Notes under the pieces: model-generated
Told to the model about the DNA's origin: nothing
Seen by the model: only the letters and a program-made list of their open reading frames with translations
The model's database searches: none
Shown here: piece by piece, positions 42,151-49,789 of the stretch
How positions within the stretch are numbered: position 1 is the stretch's first letter
Layout of the letters: the number at the start of each line of letters is the position of its first letter
Position numbers and translations under genes: made by a program
Assembly: GCF_029626025.1 (NCBI RefSeq)
Contig: NZ_JARUBF010000001.1
Span: 806,001 to 870,000 of the forward strand
Origin: Solwaraspora sp. WMMD406
GTDB taxonomy: Bacteria > Actinomycetota > Actinomycetes > Mycobacteriales > Micromonosporaceae
Length of the DNA stretch: 64,000 bases
Direction of reading: 5' to 3'

Positions 42151-44391
42151 GTGACGTCGACCACTCCACCGGTAGCCGCGCCGACCGGGCCGCCGCGCGG
42201 CTCGGTGCTGGAAGCCGTGCTGGAACGGATCACGTACGCCAACGAGGAGACCGGATACACCATCGCCCGGGTCGCCACCGACCGCTCCGGGGCCGATCTG
42301 CTGACCGTGGTTGGCTCGCTGCTCGGCGTACAGCCGGGGGAGAGCGTGCGGCTGGTCGGCCGCTGGGGGTCGCACCCCAAGTACGGCCGGCAGTTCGAGG
42401 TCCACTCGTACACGACCGTACTGCCGGCGACGGTGCAGGGCATCGAACGCTACCTCGGATCCGGCCTGATCAAGGGGATCGGGCCGAAGATGGCCGGCCG
42501 GATCGTCGCCCATTTCGGCGCCGACACGCTGCGGGTCATCGAGGAAGAGGCGACCCGCCTCGTCGAAGTGCCCGGTCTCGGCCCGAAACGGACGTCGCTG
42601 ATCGCCAAGGCGTGGATCGAACAGCAGGCGATCAAGGAAGTGATGATCTTCCTGCAGGGCGTCGGGGTGTCCACCTCGCTCGCCGTACGGATCTACAAGA
42701 AGTACGGCGACGCGTCGATCTCGATCGTGCGCAACGAGCCGTACCGGCTGGCCGCCGACGTCTGGGGCATCGGCTTCAAGACCGCCGACACGATCGCGCA
42801 GGCGGTCGGCATCCCACACGACAGCCCGCAACGGATCAAGGCCGGCATCCAGTACACCCTGTCGGAGGCCGCCGACAACGGCCACTGCTACCTGCCGGAA
42901 CCCAACCTGTGCACGGACGCCGCCGGCATTCTCGGCGTCGCCGTCGAACTGGTCCGGGACGCGCTCGCCGCGCTGGTCGCCGAGGAAGGCGTGGTACGCG
43001 AGGCGGTGCCGAACCCGACCAGCGACGGCAGCACCATCCCGGCGGTCTACTTGGTGCCGTTCCACCGCGCCGAATGCTCGCTGGCCGGCAGCCTGCTGCG
43101 GCTGCTGCACCACCGTGCCGACCGGCTGTCGGCGTTCGCCGACGTCGACTGGGGCCGGGCGTTGGCCTGGCTGCGGGCCGGGACCGGCGCGGACCTCGCC
43201 CCCGAACAGGAGCAGGCGGTACGGCTGGCGCTGACGTCGAAGGTCGCGGTGCTGACCGGCGGGCCGGGCTGCGGCAAGTCGTTCACCGTCAAGTCGATCA
43301 TCACTCTGGCCGCCGCCAAGGGCGCCAAGATCGTGCTGGCCGCGCCGACCGGCCGGGCGGCGAAACGGATGACCGAGCTGACCGGCCATCCGGCCGCCAC
43401 CGTGCACCGGCTGCTGCAACTGCGGCCGGGCGGGGATCCGACGTACGACCGGGACAACCCGATCGACGCGGACCTGATCGTCGTCGACGAGGCCTCGATG
43501 CTCGACCTGATCCTGGCCAACAAGCTGGTCAAGGCGGTGGCACCGGGAGCCCATCTGCTGCTGGTCGGCGACGTCGACCAGCTGCCGTCGGTCGGTGCCG
43601 GCGAGGTGCTGCGCGACGTGCTCGCCGCGCCGGCCGTACCGCAGGTGCGGTTGACCCGGATCTTCCGGCAGGCCCAGGAGTCCGGGGTGGTGGTCAACGC
43701 GCACCGGATCAACGCGGGCGAGCAGCCCCGCACCGACGGGATGGCCGACTTCTTCCTGTTCGCCGCTGACGACCCGGAGGCGGTCGCCGGCCTGGTCGTC
43801 GACGTCGTCGCCCGACGCATCCCGCGTAAGTTCCGGGTGCCCGCCCGCGACATCCAGGTGCTCGCCCCGATGCACCGGGGCCCGGCCGGGGCGGGCAACC
43901 TCAACATCGCGTTGCAGGAGGCGCTCGCGCCACCGCGTGACGACCGGCCGGAGCGGCGGCACGGCGCGCGGGTGTTCCGGATCAACGACAAGGTCATCCA
44001 GATCCGCAACAACTACGACAAAGGTACGGCCGGGGTCTTCAATGGCACCATCGGCGTGGTCACCGCGATCAGCACCGAGGACCGCAAACTCACCGTCCGC
44101 ACGGATGAGGACGAGGACATCGAGTACGAGTTCGACGAGCTGGACGAGCTGCAACACGCGTACGCCATCACGGTGCACCGCTCGCAGGGCAGCGAGTATC
44201 CGGCGGTGGTCATCCCGATCACCATGAGCTCGTACACGCTGCTGCAGCGCAACCTGCTCTATACGGCGGTGACCAGGGCGAAGAAGCTCGTGGTGCTGGT
44301 CGGCTCCCGCAAGGCGATCGCGATCGCGGTCCGTACGGCCGGGGCGGGCCGCCGGCACACCGCACTCACCCACCGCCTGGCACCCGACTGA
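42151..44391 (+). CDS. recD2: RecD2-type SF1 DNA helicase
   Basis: A 746-aa superfamily 1 helicase of the RecD2/TraA class, without RecBC partners. The N-terminal OB-like domain and tandem helix-hairpin-helix segments (GSGLIKGIGPKMAGRIV; LVEVPGLGPKRTSLIAKAW) precede Walker A GGPGCGKS (about residue 369), motif Ia AAPTGRAAKRM, motif II VVDEASMLD, motif III GDVDQLPSVGAG and motif VI AITVHRSQGSE with LLYTAVTRAKK. It unwinds DNA 5'-3' in repair. The GTG at 42151 was chosen because residues further upstream are low-complexity; GTG 42151 is closely preceded only by a weak ribosome-binding site. Confidence 0.9.
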   Translation: MTSTTPPVAAPTGPPRGSVLEAVLERITYANEETGYTIARVATDRSGADLLTVVGSLLGVQPGESVRLVGRWGSHPKYGRQFEVHSYTTVLPATVQGIERYLGSGLIKGIGPKMAGRIVAHFGADTLRVIEEEATRLVEVPGLGPKRTSLIAKAWIEQQAIKEVMIFLQGVGVSTSLAVRIYKKYGDASISIVRNEPYRLAADVWGIGFKTADTIAQAVGIPHDSPQRIKAGIQYTLSEAADNGHCYLPEPNLCTDAAGILGVAVELVRDALAALVAEEGVVREAVPNPTSDGSTIPAVYLVPFHRAECSLAGSLLRLLHHRADRLSAFADVDWGRALAWLRAGTGADLAPEQEQAVRLALTSKVAVLTGGPGCGKSFTVKSIITLAAAKGAKIVLAAPTGRAAKRMTELTGHPAATVHRLLQLRPGGDPTYDRDNPIDADLIVVDEASMLDLILANKLVKAVAPGAHLLLVGDVDQLPSVGAGEVLRDVLAAPAVPQVRLTRIFRQAQESGVVVNAHRINAGEQPRTDGMADFFLFAADDPEAVAGLVVDVVARRIPRKFRVPARDIQVLAPMHRGPAGAGNLNIALQEALAPPRDDRPERRHGARVFRINDKVIQIRNNYDKGTAGVFNGTIGVVTAISTEDRKLTVRTDEDEDIEYEFDELDELQHAYAITVHRSQGSEYPAVVIPITMSSYTLLQRNLLYTAVTRAKKLVVLVGSRKAIAIAVRTAGAGRRHTALTHRLAPD

Positions 44392-44420
44392 CCCGGCGTG
44401 GACGTCATAGGTCGGTGTCC

Positions 44421-44487
44421 AAGATCAATGTGAGCGCCATGGCCCTCAAACCAGCGATGTAAGGGCCATAGCGCTCACATTGATCTT
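44421..44487. repeat. 26-bp near-perfect inverted repeat
   Basis: The left arm 44421-44446 and right arm 44462-44487 are complementary at 25 of 26 positions around a 15-nt loop. It begins 30 bp after the helicase stop. It could be a terminator, but it has no T-tract and is longer and less GC-rich than the other hairpins here, so a dispersed palindromic repeat (REP or MITE-like) is also possible. Confidence 0.75.
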
Positions 44488-44653
44488 GTCTTTCGGATCC
44501 GGCGGAGCCGGTCCACTTGGTCAGGTCGACGAATCCACGCCGCTCCGCCGTCTGCCTCAATGAAGGGCAGCTCCCGAGAGGGCTACGAGGCGCGCCCACC
44601 GCCACCTACCAACTACCACCACCATGGTGATTCCGCGAAGGGCGATCAAGCGG

Positions 44654-45352
44654 TCACCGGCCGGCCGGCGTACGGCTGGCCCGGCCGCCGCGTCCGCCGC
44701 CCTGCGCCGGCACCTTCGGCGGGCTCGCCGCCGCCGCTGGCGGCTGGCCGGTCGACGCGCGTTGTCGGCTGGCCGGCCGCCAGGTGCGGCCGTTGGCGTA
44801 GACGATCCGGAACCCCAGGTACGCCGCGAGTGGCGCCCAGTGCGCCGAGCCCATCCGTAGCTCGGCGGCGTTGTTGTAAACCCCGTTGGCGAGTACGTCG
44901 AGCAGCACTGTCTCGAAGGCCGCCGATTCGACCCAGTCGACCTCCCGGGTGTAGCCGCAGATCAGTGCCGCCCCGGTGGTGGCGAGGAACTCGCGCAGTT
45001 TGGTGTCGGTGGCCCGCAGCACCGAACAACTACCGAAGTAGAGCCGCTTGCCGGCACACCGGCCGGCCATCTGGTCGGCGACATCGTCCAGGTCGACCTG
45101 GTGTCGCTCGGTCAGGCACAGTCGGGTCGGTTCGCCGTGCATCGCGAAGAAGCCGACCCGGTAGTCGGCGTACTGGCGCAGCAGCCACCGGTCCAGGAAG
45201 TAGGCGAGTTCGTCCGGGGTCGCGGCGTCGCGGTGGATGAACCGGATCCGGCCGAGCCGTTCCAGCAACTCCAGCGTGGGCAGCACCGAACCGCGTTCGT
45301 TCAGGTCCCGATGCCACTGGCCCTCGATGCAGAAGACCCCGCCCCGTGCCAC
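44654..45352 (-). CDS. caspase-like (clan CD) domain protein
   Basis: A 232-aa protein, apparently of an uncharacterised actinobacterial family. VGFFAMHGEP (His72) and YFGSCSVL (Cys109) follow predicted beta strands, in the order and setting of the His-Cys dyad of caspase/CHAT-type peptidases. The last 45 residues are Pro/Ala/Arg-rich and probably disordered. It starts at GTG 45352. No obvious prodomain or partner gene is adjacent. The family assignment rests on the motif pair only; a non-peptidase Rossmann-like protein is the alternative. Confidence 0.7.
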   Translation of the reverse strand: MARGGVFCIEGQWHRDLNERGSVLPTLELLERLGRIRFIHRDAATPDELAYFLDRWLLRQYADYRVGFFAMHGEPTRLCLTERHQVDLDDVADQMAGRCAGKRLYFGSCSVLRATDTKLREFLATTGAALICGYTREVDWVESAAFETVLLDVLANGVYNNAAELRMGSAHWAPLAAYLGFRIVYANGRTWRPASRQRASTGQPPAAAASPPKVPAQGGGRGGRASRTPAGR

Positions 45353-45403
45353 GCCACCCCCAACCGTCGGGTCCGGTCGTGACCCTACCGCCGATCCGGT
45401 ACG

Positions 45404-45440
45404 CGGGTCAGCCCCGTCGGGTCAGCCCCGTCGGGTCACC
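45404..45440. repeat. 14-bp tandem repeat
   Basis: A 14-bp unit GGGTCAGCCCCGTC is repeated about 2.5 times across the 3' end of the gene at 45422-45814 and includes its stop codon. Confidence 0.5.
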
Positions 45441-45814
45441 TCGGACCAGGCGACGGCGAGCCGTACCGTCGTGGTGTCCACCGCTGAAATCTGGTCGAGG
45501 CCGACGTACCCGGCGGCGCCGGGCACCGCCGTATGAATCTTGACAAAGCCGGTACGGAGCAGTCGCGCGGCGACATCCGGGGAGGTCGCCGGCTCGTCGC
45601 CGGTCTGCGGGTGTGGGAGATCTGGGCCGATCTCGTCCTCGGCGTCGACGTCGCCTTCGACGGTGACCGCGTTGGCGTCCGGTGCTCGTACCAGACCGAC
45701 CGTGCCGACGGTGTGTCCCGTGGCGTCGACCACCGGCATGCCCGGTGTCATCCAGGTGGCCATGTCGGTGGAGCTGACTGCGTCGGAAGTCCGGAATGCG
45801 TCGGCGGAGGTCAT
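45422..45814 (-). CDS. hypothetical protein, PRC-barrel/DUF2171-like
   Basis: A 130-aa protein. The centre, MTPGMPVVDATGHTVGTVGLV followed by VTVEGD and later LLRTGFVKIHT and YVGLDQISAV, resembles the small beta-barrel of PRC/DUF2171 proteins (a strand, a Gly turn with a V-G-x-V motif, then a linker and a docking strand). The ATG at 45814 overlaps the stop of the 84-aa gene before it (ATGA), so the two are co-translated. No membrane segment. Function unknown. Confidence 0.7.
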   Translation of the reverse strand: MTSADAFRTSDAVSSTDMATWMTPGMPVVDATGHTVGTVGLVRAPDANAVTVEGDVDAEDEIGPDLPHPQTGDEPATSPDVAARLLRTGFVKIHTAVPGAAGYVGLDQISAVDTTTVRLAVAWSEVTRRG

Positions 45815-46065
45815 GGCTGACCGGTTCCCCGCACAGGTGGGAGGCAAACCGCCGCCACCTCACGCCACTCGCCCGGCCCGGTCAACAGGTGCCGGACCGT
45901 GTCGTACGCGGACTCCTCGTTGTCGTGCTCGGTGAACCGCGACACGCCTTCGGCACCGCCGCTGCGCGCCTCGACGTGCCAGCGGTCCGCGTCGGCCCGC
46001 AGGAAGACATCCCGCCGGGCCAGTCGGCCCCATCTGCCGTTCCACCAGTGCTTACGCTGCTCCAC
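45811..46065 (-). CDS. small hypothetical protein (84 aa)
   Basis: An 84-aa protein starting MEQRKHWWNGRWGRLARRDVFL. The pattern of aromatic and Arg residues and the closing helix YDTVRHLLTGPGEWREV recall small uncharacterised actinobacterial proteins, but no family is named. It is translationally coupled to the following gene. Codon use is typical of the window. Confidence 0.7.
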   Translation of the reverse strand: MEQRKHWWNGRWGRLARRDVFLRADADRWHVEARSGGAEGVSRFTEHDNEESAYDTVRHLLTGPGEWREVAAVCLPPVRGTGQP

Positions 46066-46113
46066 CCGGGCAGCTTATCGAACACATGTTCTATTGTCCG
46101 GCTGGGTCGGCGG

Positions 46114-46293
46114 TTAGTCGGTCTCCGGGCGCTGGTAGCAGTTTCCGCAGGTCGGATCGTCGCAGCGGCCGTGCTCGCGCGGGAAGACCGATCCGGTACG
46201 GCCGGTCGGGCGGGCTGCTGCCCGGTCGAGGTTGGCGGCGGGCCGGCGCGCGGTCGAGTAGTCCGGGGTCAGGGTTCCGGCAAACTGATCCAT
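46114..46293 (-). CDS. small hypothetical protein with C-terminal Cys cluster (59 aa)
   Basis: A 59-aa protein, starting MDQFAGTLTPDY and ending HGRCDDPTCGNCYQRPETD. Its three cysteines and nearby histidine could bind zinc. The AT-richer stretch directly upstream (46294-46340) is consistent with a promoter. No family is recognised. Confidence 0.5.
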   Translation of the reverse strand: MDQFAGTLTPDYSTARRPAANLDRAAARPTGRTGSVFPREHGRCDDPTCGNCYQRPETD

Positions 46294-46450
46294 ACGTTCA
46301 GTGTTACCTACATCACCTAAAGTTGTCGCCGATTTTTTCGGGCACCGCCGAGACCCGACCGTCGCCGCCACCGGCGGCTACGGGTCCCGGCGGCCCGAAA
46401 TTCGCACCAGGCGTAAGTTGTGCCGCAACACCCCTAACCCGGATGGATCA

Positions 46451-46921
46451 TCAGCGGTACCGCTGGTCCTCTCCACCGGGGCGGCCGAGCAGATCGTCGG
46501 CGGCCGGGCGGGGCGCGCCGGGGCGGGCGCCGGCGACGAGTGCGTCCCGGATCTCGGTGAGCAGCTTGATCTCCTCGCTCGGCGCGGCCGGCGGCGGCTC
46601 CTCGCCCCGGCGACGACGTTCGGCCAGCCGGTTCATCGGGAGCACGACCAGGAAGTAGAGCGCGGCTGCGGTGAGAGCGAACGTGATCACCGCGTTGACG
46701 AAGGCCGGCCAGTCGAACGACACGCCACGAATGGTGACCACCGATCCGGCGATGCCGTCCTCGCTGCCGGTCACGATCACGGTGAACAGCCGGATGAACG
46801 GTTCGAGGAACGACTTGGTCAACTGGGTCACCACGGCGGTGAAGGCCGCTCCGATGACGATGCCGACCGCCAAGTCGATCACGTTGCCCCGCAGGATGAA
46901 ATCCTTGAAGCCCTTCAACAT
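46451..46921 (-). CDS. mscL: large-conductance mechanosensitive channel
   Basis: A 156-aa MscL homologue. The start MLKGFKDFILRGNVIDLAVGIVIGAAFTAVV is the conserved N-terminal amphipathic helix and first membrane helix; a second hydrophobic helix (FVNAVITFALTAAALYFLVV) and a charged C-terminal bundle (LAERRRRGEEPP, then EEIKLLTEIRDAL) follow. It forms a homopentameric membrane pore that opens under hypo-osmotic shock. GGGAG stands 5 bases before the ATG at 46921; a GTG two codons upstream is less likely. Single gene. Confidence 0.95.
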   Translation of the reverse strand: MLKGFKDFILRGNVIDLAVGIVIGAAFTAVVTQLTKSFLEPFIRLFTVIVTGSEDGIAGSVVTIRGVSFDWPAFVNAVITFALTAAALYFLVVLPMNRLAERRRRGEEPPPAAPSEEIKLLTEIRDALVAGARPGAPRPAADDLLGRPGGEDQRYR

Positions 46922-47026
46922 GTGCACTCCCAGCGCCAGGTCGCGATTCTCGCCGACAACCTACCGTCAGGTCGACTTCCGGACACCACCCGTGGCCCGC
47001 CCGAACCGGCCGGCACCCCGCCCGAC

Positions 47027-47734
47027 TCAGTCGGTCGTCAGATAGGCCGCCGCCTCGTGCGCGGCCCGGTCCGGGTCGCGGTCCCGGATCGCCTCGACCA
47101 GCCGCGCGTGGTCGACGTGCTGGTCGGGATGCAAGTGTGGGCCGACCGCCTCGGCCACCGTGGCCCGCATCGCGGCACCGATCGAGGCGTACAGCTCAGC
47201 GAGCATGTCGTTGTGCGCGGCGGCCAGGATCGCCGTGTGCAGGGCGACGTCGGCCTCCACGAACTCGGTCAGGTCGCCGCCGTCCCAGGCGGCCTCCCGG
47301 GCGGCCAGGGCTCGGTCGAGCGTACGAAGATCGGCGTCGGTACGCCGTAGCGCGGCGAGCCGGGCCGCCTCGACCTCGAAGGCGCGGCGGACTTCGACGG
47401 TCTCCGCCCAGGCGGCGGTGGCGCACCGCCGGGCCACGGCCCCGGCCAGTTCGTCGGTGGACACCACGTAGGTGCCGGAACCCTGACGGCACTCCAGTAC
47501 GCCCGCGTGGACCAGGGCCCGGACCGCTTCCCGGACGGTGTTGCGACCGACACCGAGCGCTTCGGCGAGCTTGGGCTCGGTGGGGATGCGGGAGCCGAGC
47601 GGCCAGTCGCCTGCGGCGATCTGTTCCCGTAGCGACTCGATCGCCTGGCGGACCAGGGTCTGCCGAGACCGGGCGGGCCGGGCGACGGCCGTAGGGGACG
47701 GAGGGGACGTAGGGGAAGGTGCCGGTGGTGTCAT
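47027..47734 (-). CDS. GntR-family (FadR-type) transcriptional regulator
   Basis: A 235-aa regulator. The N-terminal winged helix (LVRQAIESLREQIAAGDWPLGSRIPTEPKLAEALGVGRNTVREAVRALVHAGVLECRQGSGTYV) is canonical GntR. The C-terminal FCD domain includes FVEADVALHTAILAAAHNDMLAELY, whose Asp and His residues usually bind a metal. It is transcribed divergently from the MFS transporter, and a perfect 7-bp inverted repeat lies between the two starts. It probably represses the transporter and itself. Confidence 0.93.
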   Translation of the reverse strand: MTPPAPSPTSPPSPTAVARPARSRQTLVRQAIESLREQIAAGDWPLGSRIPTEPKLAEALGVGRNTVREAVRALVHAGVLECRQGSGTYVVSTDELAGAVARRCATAAWAETVEVRRAFEVEAARLAALRRTDADLRTLDRALAAREAAWDGGDLTEFVEADVALHTAILAAAHNDMLAELYASIGAAMRATVAEAVGPHLHPDQHVDHARLVEAIRDRDPDRAAHEAAAYLTTD

Positions 47735-47754
47735 CCGTTACATCACCCGACCAT

Positions 47755-47771
47755 AAATCATCCCATGATTT
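47755..47771. promoter_or_regulatory. palindromic operator between gntR and MFS genes
   Basis: AAATCAT-CCC-ATGATTT is a perfect 7-bp inverted repeat in an AT-rich gap of only about 40 bp between the two divergent starts. It fits the size and symmetry expected for a FadR-type regulator site and would block both promoters. Confidence 0.65.
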
Positions 47772-47775
47772 TAGG

Positions 47776-49197
47776 ATGGCAGGCATGACTCCGCCAACCG
47801 CCCTGGCCACGGGGACCGCCGCGCCCATCGGGACAGCACCGGCCCCGGACCCGGCCGACCCGCCGGTCGTCCGGCAACCGGACGCCGGCGGGCGTGGGCA
47901 GCACCGTGCCACCACCACCACTACCCACCGCCAGCAGGTCCGGTCCGGCCAGGGCGCGCTCTTGGTGCTCGCCGCGATGGTGCTCGTCGCGCTCAACCTG
48001 CGGATGGCGATCACCAGCCTCGGCCCGCTGCTCGACGAGGTCCGTACCGGTTTGCCGATGTCCGCCCTGCAGGCCGGGGTGGTGACCACCCTGCCGGCGT
48101 TGGCCTTCGCCGTGGTCGGGTCGGCCACCCCGTGGCTGGTCCGCCGGTTCTCCCCGCCGCGACTGCTGGTGGCGGCGATGGGCGCGCTGGCGCTCGGCCA
48201 ACTGCTGCGGGTGGCGACCGGCAACGCCTGGCTGTTCGTGTCGACCAGCGCGCTGGCGCTGGCCGGGATCGCGGTCGCCAACGTTCTGCTGCCCATGCTG
48301 GTGCGGCAGTACTTCCCGCACCGGATCGGCCTGGTGACCGGCGCGTACAGCATGTCGCTGACCGTCGGTGCCTCGGTGGCCGCCGGGTCGGCGGTGCCGA
48401 TCGCCCACGCGGCGGGCGGCTGGCGCGTCGGGCTCGGCTTCTGGGCGCTGGTCGCGGTGGCCGCCGCCGCGCTGTGGGCGCCGATCGCCTGGCGGAGCCG
48501 GCGACGGGCCAGCGGTGCCCGTACCGGTGTTGGTGTTGGTGTTGGTGCCCCGCGCCCGGCGGTTGCCGGCAGGGCTCGGATCCGGGCGGGCCGGACGCGG
48601 TTGGGTTGGCTGATGGCGGTGTTCTTCGGCGCCCAGTCGTTCGCCGCGTACGCGCAGATGGGCTGGTTGGCGCAGCTGTTTCGGGACGCCGGCTTCCGGG
48701 CGGAGACCGCCGGGCTGCTCCTGGCCGGCGTCACGGCGGTCAGCGTGCCGATCGCGATGGCGATGCCGACGTTGGCCGGCCGGATGACCAGCCTGCGGCC
48801 GCTGGTGCTGGGCACCGCGTTGGCGTCCGGGCTGAGCTACGCCGGGCTGCTGTGGTCGCCGTACGACCTGGCGTTGGTCTGGATGGTGCTGCTCGCCCTC
48901 GGTCAGGGCACCTTCCCGATGGCGCTTGCTATGATCGGGCTACGGGCCCGGACCGGTGCGGGCATCGTCTCGCTGTCGGCGTTCACCCAGAGCGTCGGTT
49001 ACCTGATCGCGGCGCTCGGTCCGCTGGCGGTGGGCCTGCTGTACGGGCGGACCGGTGACTGGGTTGCCCCGATCGGCCTGCTCTTCGTGGCGTTGCTGGT
49101 GCAGACCGGCACCGGCTGGTCGATCGCCCGGCCGCAGTGGATCGAGGACGAGCTGCGCGGGCCGGCCGATCGGCCGGAGGCGGCCTCAGCCGGCTGA
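47776..49197 (+). CDS. CynX/NimT-family MFS transporter
   Basis: A membrane transporter of about 473 aa. After a hydrophilic N-terminal tail of about 50 residues come LVLAAMVLVALNLRMAITSLGPLL and around eleven further hydrophobic segments; this opening is typical of the CynX/NimT (cyanate/2-nitroimidazole) MFS family. A short Gly-Val repeat (48530-48550) lies in the central loop. The ATG at 47776 or 47785 may be used; both lie within 15 bp of the palindromic operator, implying a very short leader. Substrate unknown. Confidence 0.88.
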   Translation: MAGMTPPTALATGTAAPIGTAPAPDPADPPVVRQPDAGGRGQHRATTTTTHRQQVRSGQGALLVLAAMVLVALNLRMAITSLGPLLDEVRTGLPMSALQAGVVTTLPALAFAVVGSATPWLVRRFSPPRLLVAAMGALALGQLLRVATGNAWLFVSTSALALAGIAVANVLLPMLVRQYFPHRIGLVTGAYSMSLTVGASVAAGSAVPIAHAAGGWRVGLGFWALVAVAAAALWAPIAWRSRRRASGARTGVGVGVGAPRPAVAGRARIRAGRTRLGWLMAVFFGAQSFAAYAQMGWLAQLFRDAGFRAETAGLLLAGVTAVSVPIAMAMPTLAGRMTSLRPLVLGTALASGLSYAGLLWSPYDLALVWMVLLALGQGTFPMALAMIGLRARTGAGIVSLSAFTQSVGYLIAALGPLAVGLLYGRTGDWVAPIGLLFVALLVQTGTGWSIARPQWIEDELRGPADRPEAASAG

Positions 49198-49207
49198 GCC
49201 GACTGAG

Positions 49208-49229
49208 CCGACTGAGCCGGCTCAGTCGG
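49208..49229. terminator. 22-bp perfect palindrome between convergent genes
   Basis: CCGACTGAGCC followed directly by its reverse complement (49208-49229) lies 11 bp after the MFS stop and overlaps the STAS stop codon. It probably ends transcription in both directions. The adjacent GACTGAGCC is part of a short tandem array. Confidence 0.6.
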
Positions 49230-49578
49230 TGGGCGCGGGTAGCGGTGCGGAGACGGCCTCGTCGACGGTCGGAAAGGTCTGCAGCACCTCGACCAGTCCG
49301 CTGACCTCCAGGATCCGCAGCACGCCGCGTTGTGGTGCGGCCAGCCGGACGATGCCGCCGGCTTCGTCGCAGCCGTTCTTGGCCCGGACGAAGACCGACA
49401 AACCGGTAGAGTCGCAGAACGAGACGTCCGCTAGGTCGAAGACCAGCTGGCTGCGACCTTTGTCCAGTAGATCCGTTATCTGATCCTGGAGCTGTGGTGC
49501 GGTGGCCATGTCCAGCTCACCACCGACCGACACGACGACGACGTCACCGCGCTGCTCTGTCTGCACCGTCAAGGACAT
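49222..49578 (-). CDS. STAS-domain anti-sigma factor antagonist
   Basis: A 118-aa STAS protein of the SpoIIAA/RsbV type. VVVVSVGGELDMATAPQLQDQI and the phosphorylation-site segment DLADVSFCDSTGLSVFV match the family; the Ser-Thr pair in DSTG is where a cognate RsbW-type kinase would phosphorylate it. The ATG at 49578 is preceded by GGAGGT at good spacing; a longer frame upstream runs through tandem repeats. The RsbW-SpoIIE protein at 53436 is a likely partner or phosphatase. Confidence 0.93.
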   Translation of the reverse strand: MSLTVQTEQRGDVVVVSVGGELDMATAPQLQDQITDLLDKGRSQLVFDLADVSFCDSTGLSVFVRAKNGCDEAGGIVRLAAPQRGVLRILEVSGLVEVLQTFPTVDEAVSAPLPAPTD

Positions 49579-49703
49579 TCGCGACCTCCAGCCATTCGCT
49601 CGAACGGTACTCCACTTGCTGTCGTCCGTGCAGGACCGGGAGTTCGTTGTCGATGCCACCATAATCGGTGCCCAGACGGCCAGTCGCGTCACCAGGCACC
49701 TTT

Positions 49704-49746
49704 CCCACGACCCACGACCCACGACCCAGGTGCCAGGTGCCAGGTG
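49704..49746. repeat. two adjacent 7-bp tandem arrays
   Basis: CCCACGA three times (49704-49724) is followed by CCAGGTG three times (49726-49746), upstream of the STAS gene. The second array feeds into the hairpin at 49740-49781. Confidence 0.8.
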
Positions 49747-49781
49747 CACGCATCCGGGCTTGCGCGGACGCGTGCACCTGG
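49740..49781 (-). terminator. hairpin terminator of oligopeptidase gene
   Basis: A 12-bp perfect inverted repeat, CCAGGTGCACGC (49740-49751) and GCGTGCACCTGG (49770-49781), with an 18-nt loop, begins 8 bp beyond the oligopeptidase stop. Confidence 0.6.
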
Positions 49782-49789
49782 GCCGGTGG

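Noticed and set aside
44405-44605. 66-codon minus-strand frame over the long inverted repeat
   Set aside because: No ribosome-binding site or family similarity; it spans the palindrome and is most likely chance.
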